DNA of 64,000 bases, from assembly GCF_020103695.1 (NCBI RefSeq), contig NZ_JAHXBF010000035.1:1-64000 (forward strand), in the 5' to 3' direction. This DNA comes from Hyalangium versicolor (lineage in GTDB: Bacteria; Myxococcota; Myxococcia; Myxococcales; Myxococcaceae). The translations under genes and the position numbers were made by a program. Below the pieces are notes generated by a model that did no database searches, was not told the origin of the DNA, and was given only the letters and a program-made list of their open reading frames with translations. This document shows, piece after piece, positions 32,972 through 41,237 of the stretch (the stretch's first letter is position 1; every line of letters begins with the position of its first letter).

Positions 32972-33937
32972 CTAGCGCACCTGCCGTGACAGCTCGTCGA
33001 TGCGGCGCAGCTCGTCCTGTGTGAGGGCGAAGCCCATGGCGCCGACGTTCTCCTCGGCGTGATGCCTCTTGCTCGCGCCGGGGATGGCCACCACCGTGTC
33101 CCCGTGGAAGTGGAGCAGCCAGTTGAGCGCCACCTGTGAAGCAGTCACGCCGTACGCCGTGGCGATCTTCCGCAGCTCGTCCACCAGCGGGCGGGTGCGC
33201 GCCAGCCCCGCAGGACGGAAGGCCGGCAGGAACTTGCGAGGACCCGGGCTCTTGCGGATGAGCTTCGGGTCATCGTGGAACTTGCCCGAGAGCACACCCT
33301 GCGCCAGCGGTGAGTACGCGATGATCGTGATGCCCAGCTCCTTGGCAGCCGCGAGCACTCCGTTGGACTCGATCCTCCGGTCCAGCAGGTTGTAGGGCAT
33401 CTGGTTCGACACGAGCGGAATGCCCCGCTTCGCCAACGCCGCGTGGAACGCACGCATCCGCTTCGCGGAGAAGTTGCTCACACCCACCGTGCGGATCTTC
33501 TTCGCCTCGACCAGATCCGCCATCGCGTGGGCCTGCGCCTCCACCGTCGCCAGCGCGTACGGCTGATGGATCTGGTGCAGGTCGATGCCGTAGGGACTCA
33601 GGCACTCGAGGCGCTCGCGGATCGTCTCGGTGATGCTCAACGAGCCACGCATCAGTGGCAGCCACTTCGTGGCGACGATGACCTCTCCCGGCTTCTTGCC
33701 CAACTGCTGCAGCGCCGCCGCCAGCGCCTTCTCCGAGCGGCCATGCCCGTAGGCCTCGGCCGTGTCGAACCAGTTGATACCGCCGCGCAGCGACGCGTCG
33801 ACGATCTCCCGGACCGTCTCGGGGGGCAGCGCCTTCCAGAACCCCCCCACCAGTCCGAAGCCCTCGGAGAACTGCCAGCACCCCAGGCCAATCGCGGAGA
33901 TCTGGATGTCCGACCGCCCGAGCCTTCGAAGTTCCAC
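32972..33937 (-). CDS. Aldo/keto reductase
   Basis: This is a 321-residue enzyme, using the GTG at 33935-33937 with GGAGG eight bases before it. The longest frame starts 86 codons upstream, but that part does not resemble the family. The tetrad residues are in FDTAEAYGHG (Asp, Tyr), VIVATKWLP (Lys) and QIHQPYA (His). GVSNFSAKRM, IIAYSPLAQG and the cofactor loop IPGASKRHHAEEN complete the fold. It resembles plant and bacterial IolS/pyridoxal-reductase-like members. It is the third aldo/keto reductase in 16 kb but is not closely similar to the other two. It diverges from the OmpA-type lipoprotein gene. Confidence 0.92.
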   Translation of the reverse strand: MELRRLGRSDIQISAIGLGCWQFSEGFGLVGGFWKALPPETVREIVDASLRGGINWFDTAEAYGHGRSEKALAAALQQLGKKPGEVIVATKWLPLMRGSLSITETIRERLECLSPYGIDLHQIHQPYALATVEAQAHAMADLVEAKKIRTVGVSNFSAKRMRAFHAALAKRGIPLVSNQMPYNLLDRRIESNGVLAAAKELGITIIAYSPLAQGVLSGKFHDDPKLIRKSPGPRKFLPAFRPAGLARTRPLVDELRKIATAYGVTASQVALNWLLHFHGDTVVAIPGASKRHHAEENVGAMGFALTQDELRRIDELSRQVR

Positions 33938-34115
33938 GGTGTACCCCTCCTGCGCCCAGCATGCTCCCAGCCCTCGGACGCTTCCAGGATCTTCGTCGCA
34001 CAACGAGGTTGAAGGACTGCGATCCTGTTGTGCCATTCCGGCCATAGGACGCACTCCGGGCCGTTTTCGCGCACATGGAGTCTCTGCCAAGAGTCGGCAC
34101 CCTTGGGAGGAACAC

Positions 34116-34940
34116 ATGAAGCGATTGTTCGTGTCGTTGGTGACGGTGGGGCTTTTCGCGGGGTGTGGCGTGCCGAAGTCGCAGCTCGATGCCAAGGCCG
34201 TCGAGGCGGAGAACTACCGTCGGCAGTACGGAGACGAGTCGGAGAAGGCCAAGTCGCTCGAGGCGAAGGTGGCGCAGCTCTCGGCGGACCTGGAGACCGC
34301 GCAGAAGGAGCGCACCAAGTCGGATGAGGCCGCCGCCGCCAGCGAGGCCCGCGCCCAGGAGCTCAAGAAGAAGGTGACGGAGCTCTCCGCGCTCAACGAG
34401 TCGCTCGCCCAGAGCAAGGACAAGCTGGAGAAGGCTCGCGCGGAGCTGGAGAAGAAGTCTGAGGAGTACGAGTCCCTCGCGAAGAGCCTCAAGGACGAGA
34501 TCAAGTCCGGCAAGATCGAGCTGTCCGAGCTCAAGGGCCGGATGGTGGTGCAGATGAAGGACAAGATCCTGTTCTCCTCCGGCAGCGTGAAGATCAACCC
34601 GGAGGGGCAGGCGGCGCTGGCGAAGGTGGCCGATGCGCTCAAGGGCACCTCCAGCAAGCTCATCCGCGTGGAGGGCCACACGGACGACGTGCCGACGGAT
34701 CCCAAGGGCTCATTCCCCAGCAACTGGGAGCTGTCCACCACGCGCGCCATCGAGGTGGTGAAGCTGCTCCAGGACAAGGGCGTGCCGGGCGAGCGGCTCT
34801 CCGCCGTGGGCTATGGCGAGCACCACCCCATCGCCTCCAACCGGACCGCGCAGGGCAAGAGCCTGAACCGCCGCATCGAGATCGTCCTCGCGCCCGAGGA
34901 GCAGGCGCCGGGCGGCAAGTCGGGTTCAGCGAGCCGGTAG
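34116..34940 (+). CDS. OmpA-family peptidoglycan-binding lipoprotein with coiled coil
   Basis: This is a 274-residue protein from the ATG at 34116, with GGGAGG six bases upstream. The signal peptide ends in a lipobox (LFAGC), so it is lipidated. Residues about 25-140 form a long Lys/Glu/Ala-rich coiled coil. The C-terminal OmpA/MotB domain covers about 145-260, with KILFSSGSVKINPEG, VEGHTDDVP (the Asp and following Arg bind diaminopimelate), LSTTRAIEVV, GYGEHHPI and NRRIEIVL. It should tether the outer membrane to peptidoglycan. The gene for another lipoprotein follows 28 bases later. Confidence 0.93.
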   Translation: MKRLFVSLVTVGLFAGCGVPKSQLDAKAVEAENYRRQYGDESEKAKSLEAKVAQLSADLETAQKERTKSDEAAAASEARAQELKKKVTELSALNESLAQSKDKLEKARAELEKKSEEYESLAKSLKDEIKSGKIELSELKGRMVVQMKDKILFSSGSVKINPEGQAALAKVADALKGTSSKLIRVEGHTDDVPTDPKGSFPSNWELSTTRAIEVVKLLQDKGVPGERLSAVGYGEHHPIASNRTAQGKSLNRRIEIVLAPEEQAPGGKSGSASR

Positions 34941-34968
34941 GCCCAGGATTCGAGAGGAGGAACACCGA

Positions 34969-35598
34969 ATGAACGTTCGACTTGCCTGGAGTGCCGCGGT
35001 CGCGGCGGTGTGTCTGTCGGGCTGTGCCGCTCGGACCCTGCCGACCGTGGAGCTGCGCTTCTACGAGACTCCCGCCGAGAGCAAGCCCAAGGAGCGGATC
35101 CGCGAGGACGTCATCATGAACGCGACGCTGATCGGGGATGCCGGCCTTCGCTACATGAAGCCCACCGAGCTGTTGAAGGCGGCGGAGACGGGCTCCAACC
35201 GCGGCGATCCGCAGAAGCTGATGCGGGCCGCACGCAGCCTGGTGCCCGGGAATGGCGTGGTGCTGCTCGGTACGGTGCGCAGCGCCTCGTCGGGTGGCGG
35301 CAACGCAAACCTGGCCATTTACTCGCTGGCGTTGGCCTGCGAGCGCACGGACCTGGACCAGTCGGGAGATCTGCGCGGCTGCAAGGGCTACGTGCTGCGG
35401 GCGACGCGCACGTGGCCGGCCGAGGTGTATGCGCTGCAGGAGGCCACCGTGTCCCTCATCTCCGAGGGTGGCACGGCGCACGGCCGGCTCCGCGCCAAGA
35501 GCGAGCCGGGCGCCTTCAAGGCCGAGGTGGAGGGGGAGTTCGCCGCGAGCATCGTCGAGCTGGGCTCGGGCGGCGTGGCCTCGGACTCGGGGAAGTGA
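34969..35598 (+). CDS. Lipoprotein of unknown function in operon with the OmpA-type protein
   Basis: This is a 209-residue protein with GGAGGAACACCG before its ATG. The signal peptide ends in CLSGC, a good lipobox. The mature part has a beta-rich core (TVELRFYETP, then NAIYSLALACE with two Cys and YVLRATRTWPAEVYALQEAT). It has no recognised domain. The 28-base gap from the OmpA-type gene and the strong ribosome-binding site suggest the two are co-expressed and may act together in the envelope. The GC content is typical for the genome. Confidence 0.85.
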   Translation: MNVRLAWSAAVAAVCLSGCAARTLPTVELRFYETPAESKPKERIREDVIMNATLIGDAGLRYMKPTELLKAAETGSNRGDPQKLMRAARSLVPGNGVVLLGTVRSASSGGGNANLAIYSLALACERTDLDQSGDLRGCKGYVLRATRTWPAEVYALQEATVSLISEGGTAHGRLRAKSEPGAFKAEVEGEFAASIVELGSGGVASDSGK

Positions 35599-35976
35599 GC
35601 GGGTGCCCAGGCGTGGGGCTCGTGGGTGAGCCTCACGCCGGGTGGCCGGCCCGAGCGGCGGCTCAGTTAAGCCAGCTCAACTGCAGCAGGTTGTTGGTGG
35701 TGCCGATGCCGCCGCAGTAGCCACTGGCCGTCAGGTTGACGGATTGAGGGCCCGTGAAAGTGGCCGAGCCCGCTGGCGGATACCCCGCCCCGTCGCAGTC
35801 TCCCGCGCCTCCCAATTAGAGGGAGTTGACGTAGAGGCTTCCGAAGGTCACCCAACCGTCCCTGCCGGCCAGCCCAGAGTTGCCGTCAGGCTAGAAAGTT
35901 GCACCCTCTTCCCCAACATCAACATGGACTGCACGCTTCGAGCACTGTCGGGGAGTGCTTGTCTTGTTGCTCGTGG
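35599..35976. other. 378-base interval holding only a decayed gene end
   Basis: Apart from the pseudogene remnant at 35663-35890, no start, motif or strong hairpin was noticed. GC content falls towards the right end, in step with the lipoprotein pair that follows. Confidence 0.5.
35663..35890 (-). pseudogene. Degraded 3' end of a gene for a secreted-type protein
   Basis: On the minus strand a protein-like translation is visible (GRDGWVTFGSLYVN, then GGAGDCDGAGYPPAGSATFT and GIGTTNNLLQLSW), ending at a TGA at 35663-35665. It is broken by an in-frame TAA after LYVNSL and an in-frame TAG about 20 codons earlier, and no start is present. The Gly, Asn and Thr richness and the final beta-strand LQLSW resemble C-terminal ends of secreted myxobacterial proteins. 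The boundaries are approximate; it could also be a chance frame. Confidence 0.45.
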
Positions 35977-36651
35977 TTACCTGGAGGGAACTGTTGGAGC
36001 GCCGCCATCCGGAATACCTCCATCCGGAATACCTCCATCGAGGGTGCGAAACTTGTTCCGCAACAAGCGCCGGGGGTTGTTTTCGCTGTCCAACCACTCT
36101 GGCCGCGTAAAGAAGGGTGGGTCGTCCACGGGTTCTGTGTTCATGCGATCAAGATCGCTGAGTTCGTATTTACGGCTATAGCCACCGTCGTCGTTCTCGC
36201 CGGCATCCGGGAGCGAGGGAGAGGAAGCCCAATCGAGTTCCTCGGGGTCTGCACGCCTGAGGATGTGGCCATCGGTGCTGATGGCGTATACGGCGGCCCA
36301 GTCCAATGGCCCGGTTCCGCTCTCGCAAGTGACGTAATCCGGGGAGATTTGAACAAAGATGATATTGTCTTGGCGAATCCCCTCGTAGAGAAAATCTCCT
36401 GGCTTGGAAAAACAGCGAGAGGTGCCAGAATTTGGGGGAATGAAATCCTGGGCGGCAATCATCATGGCTTGGATCATCGCGCCATCGACGATTAGCTTCT
36501 CATTGGACCGGCCAAGCCGCACTCCGCCAGAAAAAACGAGCGCCTTGGGGAAGCGGATGGATTCATCATATTCTTGCCTCGGCGGGGGAGAGACTGGGCT
36601 CCGGGCACAAGTAACAAGCAGAAGAGCGGTCAGGAGTGGCAGATTTCTCAT
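35977..36651 (-). CDS. Lipoprotein of unknown function with DGGIP tail repeats
   Basis: This is a 224-residue protein. The ATG at 36649-36651 overlaps the stop of the upstream gene (ATGA) and follows GGGGAG. A signal peptide with a Cys at residue 15 (LLLVTCARS) suggests lipidation. The body is mixed alpha/beta without a recognised fold (DNIIFVQISPDYVTCE). The C-terminus has tandem DGGIP units and is disordered. It is clearly lower in GC than the genome average. It is translationally coupled to the next lipoprotein, so the two products probably act together. Confidence 0.75.
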   Translation of the reverse strand: MRNLPLLTALLLVTCARSPVSPPPRQEYDESIRFPKALVFSGGVRLGRSNEKLIVDGAMIQAMMIAAQDFIPPNSGTSRCFSKPGDFLYEGIRQDNIIFVQISPDYVTCESGTGPLDWAAVYAISTDGHILRRADPEELDWASSPSLPDAGENDDGGYSRKYELSDLDRMNTEPVDDPPFFTRPEWLDSENNPRRLLRNKFRTLDGGIPDGGIPDGGAPTVPSR

Positions 36652-37484
36652 AGAGCTCCCCCCATGGTGGGGCAAGGAGCCGTTTCTTCCTTGATCGTGG
36701 GCGCATCTAGCGACTCACGGGTGAGCCACTTGACGACGTGAGTCTGCATACAGGTCCATTGCCTGCCATCTCGGGTCCACTTCAATATCTTGCCGGTGTA
36801 CGGTGTGTATGTATAGAAGCCGTCACATGTGGGATTTTCGTGCTCATTCGAGAAAAACGCGACAACGGAGAGCCGTCGATCGCGATCTTTCGTCTTGGGT
36901 TCAAAGCCATGTAAATTCCCTTGGTCTACAATGAAGCGGACATCCTTCGTAGAGATTGCGGTGTCGAACGTGTGATTGTGGAGGACGACAATGTATTGGA
37001 TGCTCTCCGATGGGTAACGACGATCCTCTACGAAGGGGGGAGGAATACAGCGCTTGGTTGTTCCCGTGGGATCGGGATCTGCTTGATCAGTCAGGAGACT
37101 GATCGCGTATTGATTGTCTGGCGTGTAGTACATCCAGGCGCAATATTCAGTTGCGACTCGCCTGCGCAGACGGAACGCCTCCTGCTCCTCGCGGAGAGCG
37201 GTTTCGGGGGGTTTTCGCCCGGCGCTCGAACGGGGTTTCGTGAAGATCTTCCTGCAAGCCGAGAACAGCGCTTGCGAATAGGTGTCGAAGGGCCCGAGCA
37301 TGGGCCCCGGAATGCTCCCCAGGAGTGGCCCTCCAGGCTCAGGGCGCGCGATATCGGCATCGATCTCCTCCGGGTCAGGAGCGAGAGTCTTCGATGGCGA
37401 GCACCCGAGAACCGCAGAGGCGGTCAGGACACAAAGGCGGCGCCTCCAGTTCACGCGTTTGAGCATGGGCGAGAATGGTGGCAT
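36648..37484 (-). CDS. Lipoprotein of unknown function, faint JAB/JAMM-like motif
   Basis: This is a 278-residue protein from the ATG at 37482-37484; an ATG six codons later is an alternative. The signal peptide ends in SAVLGC, a good lipobox. Residues about 70-200 are mixed alpha/beta. The stretch VVLHNHTFDTAISTKD near residue 166 has a His-x-His followed by Ser-x2-Asp, close to the JAMM metalloprotease signature H-x-H-x7-S-x2-D but with six instead of seven intervening residues. Four to five Cys residues may form disulfides outside the cell. It is AT-richer than its neighbours and coupled to the gene at 36651. An enzyme function is only a possibility. Confidence 0.75.
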   Translation of the reverse strand: MPPFSPMLKRVNWRRRLCVLTASAVLGCSPSKTLAPDPEEIDADIARPEPGGPLLGSIPGPMLGPFDTYSQALFSACRKIFTKPRSSAGRKPPETALREEQEAFRLRRRVATEYCAWMYYTPDNQYAISLLTDQADPDPTGTTKRCIPPPFVEDRRYPSESIQYIVVLHNHTFDTAISTKDVRFIVDQGNLHGFEPKTKDRDRRLSVVAFFSNEHENPTCDGFYTYTPYTGKILKWTRDGRQWTCMQTHVVKWLTRESLDAPTIKEETAPCPTMGGAL

Positions 37485-37585
37485 ACCCCCTTGCTAAGCA
37501 GCAATTCGAGGTACCCAATGCTCGAAGGTCGGAAACCATCAAGCCGCCAGCGGATTCCGGCCGGACCCCCATCCAAGGAGAGTGG

Positions 37586-39013
37586 CTACTCCCAACTGGT
37601 TGGGAGTGGCTGTCGGAGAGTGCTCGCCTCTTCGCGCGGGGCTGACGGCACGAACGCACGGATCTCCGAGATCAACTGACCTGCGGTGTCCTCGAAGAAG
37701 AAGTGGCTCGCATGGGGCAGCTCGACCGTCTTGTGGTTCGGAAACGTCTGTTCCCACCGCGTCAGGTCGCCCCGGGAAACACCAGGGTCCCCGAGTGCCC
37801 AGAAGATGAGCGCCTCCTTGTCCTTGAGCGCGGGAAGGCCCGCTTCGAGCTCCGAGAAGTAGTCACTCGCGGCGGTGATCTGGCCCGGGTAGAAGGCGGC
37901 GATGCCGCGACGGTCGAGCGGACGGAACGGGTGCAGGTAGACCTCCGCCACGTCGGGGGGTAGCTCGCGGACGATGCTGTCCTTCAACGCGAACGAGGCA
38001 ATCCCGTTGAAGTTGACCTGCACGAACTCACCGATGGGGCCTCCGGCGATGACCGACCACTTGCCGCGCGGTTCGCTGGTGCTCGTTCTCCAGGCCCAGG
38101 TGCTTCCCAGGATGACCCGCCGGATGAGCTCCGGACGGCGTTGCGCGAGCCCCATCCCGATGGGCCCACCCCAGTCCTGCATGACCAGCGTCACATCCCG
38201 AAGCCCGAGGCGATCGACGAGCTCCTCGAGGACGAGGCTCTCCTCGCGAGGGGTGAAGCCGAAGCCGGCGGGCGCCTGTGACAGGCCGAAGCCGGGATAG
38301 TCGAGCGCCACGCAGCGGTACGAATCGCGGAGCCCATGAATGAGGTCGCGCCACTGAAACGACCAGGAGGGATTTCCGTGCAGGAAGAGCAGCGTCTCTC
38401 CCTGGCCCTCATCCACGTAGTGGACGCGTGCCCCGCTGGGGAGATCGACGAACCGGTGGTCCGCGTCGAACATCGTGCGCGGAATCTCGAAAGCGAGACC
38501 CGAGGGGCCAGGATGCGCGACGCGTTCGCTCGCGAGTGCCGCCACGACACCCGCGGCTTCGAGCACGCCAAAGAGCACAAACGCGGCCATGCCCACGCGC
38601 GAACGGTGCGGCCGCTCGACGCAGCGCGGGACGATCCAGGCCACGGCAGCAGCCACGGCGATGGCGGCCGGGAACCCCGCTGCGGCGAGGCCAGGAGGGC
38701 CCATGAAGAGCATTCCCAGCAACATCACCAGGGCGAGCCCGAAGATGCCCGCCCCCAGGAACAGGCGTGGCCGACCCGAGCGTCCGGCGAGTGCGCGGTA
38801 GGCGAACGCCGCGACCACTGCGACGAGCACGCACACGGGCGTCACGACCGCGAACCGCAGCCCGGGGAAGAAGGAGATGCCTCGAGCGTGAGGCACGGCT
38901 GCAACGGCGATCGTCGCGACCCACACGACAAGCACGGAGGCCATCCACCCTGACCCGAGCGTACGCACCCCCTGGCTCCCAACAGTCCTCTTCGCTCCAC
39001 TGACGAGACTCAT
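37586..39013 (-). CDS. Haloalkane-dehalogenase-like alpha/beta hydrolase with N-terminal membrane domain
   Basis: This is a 475-residue protein. Residues about 22-170 contain four or five hydrophobic spans (MASVLVVWVATIAVAAVP, then FAVVTPVCVLVAVVAAF and others). The C-terminal 300 residues are an alpha/beta hydrolase closest to haloalkane dehalogenases. LFLHGNPSWSF supplies the Asn near residue 213, and LVMQDWGGPIG supplies the nucleophilic Asp near 279 followed by the halide-binding Trp. A second acid is in FWALGDPG near 407, and His is in ASHFFF near 436. Known dehalogenases of about 300 residues are soluble; fusion to a membrane domain is unusual. An AraC-type gene diverges from it and is the likely regulator. 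Confidence 0.85.
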   Translation of the reverse strand: MSLVSGAKRTVGSQGVRTLGSGWMASVLVVWVATIAVAAVPHARGISFFPGLRFAVVTPVCVLVAVVAAFAYRALAGRSGRPRLFLGAGIFGLALVMLLGMLFMGPPGLAAAGFPAAIAVAAAVAWIVPRCVERPHRSRVGMAAFVLFGVLEAAGVVAALASERVAHPGPSGLAFEIPRTMFDADHRFVDLPSGARVHYVDEGQGETLLFLHGNPSWSFQWRDLIHGLRDSYRCVALDYPGFGLSQAPAGFGFTPREESLVLEELVDRLGLRDVTLVMQDWGGPIGMGLAQRRPELIRRVILGSTWAWRTSTSEPRGKWSVIAGGPIGEFVQVNFNGIASFALKDSIVRELPPDVAEVYLHPFRPLDRRGIAAFYPGQITAASDYFSELEAGLPALKDKEALIFWALGDPGVSRGDLTRWEQTFPNHKTVELPHASHFFFEDTAGQLISEIRAFVPSAPREEASTLRQPLPTSWE

Positions 39014-39065
39014 GGTGTGATCTCCCTTTCAAGAGGTACCCTACGTCTGCCTGGGAGGACCGTCA

Positions 39066-40037
39066 GTGCCTGAAACCCCTGAAGAACGATCCGAGCGTCC
39101 GGACTCAAGCGCCTTGGCGGGAGTGGACCCGTTCAGCGACGTATTCACGGAGATGCGCGTCCGGAACGCGCTGTATTGCCGGATGGAAGCGACCGCTCCG
39201 TGGGGCGTCAAGTTTGCTGGCTCTCCGCACGCGAAGTTCGGACTGGTGACGCGCGGGAGTTGCTGGCTCGAGGTCGCGGGCGAGCCGAACCCCATCCCCC
39301 TGCGCGGCGGTGACTGCTACGTCGTCGCCGCCAACATCGGCATTGCGGTGCGGGACTCACTTCGCACCCGCGCCGTGGACGGCGAAGAGCTCATCCAGAC
39401 AAAGGTCGGCAATCTGCTCCGTTGCGGAGGAGGCGGTGCGCCCACCACCGTGGTCACCGGCCTGTTCGAGTTCGACGAGTGGAGCAGCAAGCCCGTCTTC
39501 GAGATGCTCCCTCGCGTCCTGTTCGTCCGGGGAGACGAGGCCCAGGCCAGCGCGCTGGGCGCGACGCTCAACCTCCTGGCCATCGAGACGGCGACATCCA
39601 CGCTCGGCTCGCCCATCGTGATCAGCCGCCTGGCCGAGATCCTCTTCGTGCAGACGATTCGCACGCACTACGCCTCTGGCAGGGCAGGGGAGCAGGGGTG
39701 GCTGGCGGCGCTGGGCAACTCACCGCTGGGAACTGCGCTGCGTGCGATGCACCACGCGCCCGCGCATCCCTGGTCGGTCGAGGAGCTCGCCCGGGTCGCG
39801 GGCATGTCGCGCTCCGTGTTCGCGCTGCGCTTCAAGGAGCAGATCGGAGAGGCGCCGCTCGAATACCTGACGCGCTGGAGGATGTACAAAGCGGGCTGCC
39901 TCTTGCGCGAGGGAGAGCACGGCATCGCGGAGATCGCCAGCGCCGTCGGGTACGAGTCGTCCGGAGCATTCAACCGGGCCTTCCACCGCATCTACTCGCA
40001 GACGCCGGGCGAGTTCCGGCGGCTCCTCCGCAAGTAG
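39066..40037 (+). CDS. AraC-family regulator with cupin sensor domain
   Basis: This is a 323-residue protein from a GTG at 39066. Residues about 25-210 form a cupin-type ligand domain (AraC_binding_2-like: AKFGLVTRGSCWLEV, then PLRGGDCYVV). The C-terminal double helix-turn-helix covers about 225-320 (WSVEELARVAGMSRSVFALR, then EIASAVGYESSGAFNRAF and the terminal PGEFRR). It is divergent from the membrane-anchored hydrolase across 52 bases, a classic regulator and target arrangement. The inducer is unknown. Confidence 0.92.
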   Translation: MPETPEERSERPDSSALAGVDPFSDVFTEMRVRNALYCRMEATAPWGVKFAGSPHAKFGLVTRGSCWLEVAGEPNPIPLRGGDCYVVAANIGIAVRDSLRTRAVDGEELIQTKVGNLLRCGGGGAPTTVVTGLFEFDEWSSKPVFEMLPRVLFVRGDEAQASALGATLNLLAIETATSTLGSPIVISRLAEILFVQTIRTHYASGRAGEQGWLAALGNSPLGTALRAMHHAPAHPWSVEELARVAGMSRSVFALRFKEQIGEAPLEYLTRWRMYKAGCLLREGEHGIAEIASAVGYESSGAFNRAFHRIYSQTPGEFRRLLRK

Positions 40038-40135
40038 GGGCGCGGGTTGCCGATGGAACCCCTGGAAATTTGGGGGCCCGTGCGTAGAAAGTGCTTGTTG
40101 TGCAAGCGCGGAGGGCCTTAGAGCGCAAGGAGCAC

Positions 40136-41233
40136 ATGTCCCTGATCGTCGTCCTGCTCGCCGCGGGATTCTTCACCCTCCTGTTCTCGCAGTTCGGCCA
40201 CCGCCTCCCAGCGCGCAACTCGCTGATCTGGTGGCTGGTGGCGCTGTTCCTGCTCACCGCGGCCATCAGCCCCAACCTGTTCCGGCCGCTGATCCGCGTG
40301 CTGGGCATCGAGCTCGTCAGCAACTTCGTGCTCGGCGGGATGATGATGTTCCTGTTCTTCCAGATGGTGGAGCAGCAGGCCGAGAACCAGCGCTTCTCCC
40401 GGCAGATCGCCGAGCTCACCACGAGCTTCGCGGCTCGGACGTTCCCGGAGCAGGGCGCACGGAGCCTCGAAGGGGGCAGCTGCAAGATCCTGGTCATCCT
40501 GCCTTGCTACAACGAGGCCGGTTCGCTGCCGCAGGTCCTCTCCCGGCTCAAGGCGCTCGAGGCGAAGGTGGACGGGCCGGAGCGCTTCACCTTCTGCGTG
40601 ATGGACGACGGCTCGACGGACGAGACGCCCCACCTGCTGAAGACGCTCGCGCCGCACAACCATGTCACCCACAGCGCGAACGTGGGCGTCGCCGGGGCGC
40701 TGCTGACGGGGTTCAAGATCTCCCGCAGCGTGGGCGCGGACTACGTCGTCCAGTGCGACTCCGATGGCCAGCATCCAATCGAAGAGATTCCCCGGCTGGC
40801 CGCCGTCGCGGCGCGCAAGGGAGCGGATCTGCTCATCGGCTCGCGCTTCGCGGCGCCCGAGCCCACGGCGGATGCGGTCTCGAATCCGCTGCGGAGCACC
40901 ACGCGGCTGCGGCGCGCGGGTGGCGTGGTGGTCACCTTCGTCCTGGGACTCTTCGGCAGGTCCGCGCGGGTGAGTGATCCGACGTCGGGCTTCCGGGTGT
41001 ACTCACGGCGGGCCGTGCAGGCGCTGCTGCGCTCCATGCCGGACGAGTACCCCGAGCCCGAGTCGATCGCGTTGCTCGCGCTCCGGGGGCTGCGGATCGA
41101 CGAGCACCTGGTGGAGATGAGCCCGCGCACGCAGGGCGTCTCGAGCCTGAGCGGGCTGAAGAGCATTCGCTTCATGGTCAAGGTGACCACCGCGCTGCTG
41201 GGGCTTCGGGTGAGATCCCTGGTCGGGGGCTGA
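40136..41233 (+). CDS. Family 2 glycosyltransferase with N-terminal membrane domain (DUF2304-like)
   Basis: This is a 365-residue protein, using the ATG at 40136 with AAGGAG upstream. The first 110 residues contain three hydrophobic spans with a charged helix (DUF2304-like, often beside polyprenyl-linked glycosyltransferases). The GT-A domain covers about 122-345, with VILPCYNEAGSLP, VMDDGSTDET and VQCDSDGQHP (the metal-binding DxD region), and then IGSRF and TSGFRVYSR. It resembles dolichol-phosphate mannosyltransferase-type enzymes that transfer a sugar to a lipid carrier. The next gene starts four bases on and encodes a polytopic membrane protein, so the two probably form one glycosylation step. 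Confidence 0.9.
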   Translation: MSLIVVLLAAGFFTLLFSQFGHRLPARNSLIWWLVALFLLTAAISPNLFRPLIRVLGIELVSNFVLGGMMMFLFFQMVEQQAENQRFSRQIAELTTSFAARTFPEQGARSLEGGSCKILVILPCYNEAGSLPQVLSRLKALEAKVDGPERFTFCVMDDGSTDETPHLLKTLAPHNHVTHSANVGVAGALLTGFKISRSVGADYVVQCDSDGQHPIEEIPRLAAVAARKGADLLIGSRFAAPEPTADAVSNPLRSTTRLRRAGGVVVTFVLGLFGRSARVSDPTSGFRVYSRRAVQALLRSMPDEYPEPESIALLALRGLRIDEHLVEMSPRTQGVSSLSGLKSIRFMVKVTTALLGLRVRSLVGG

Positions 41234-41237
41234 GCGC

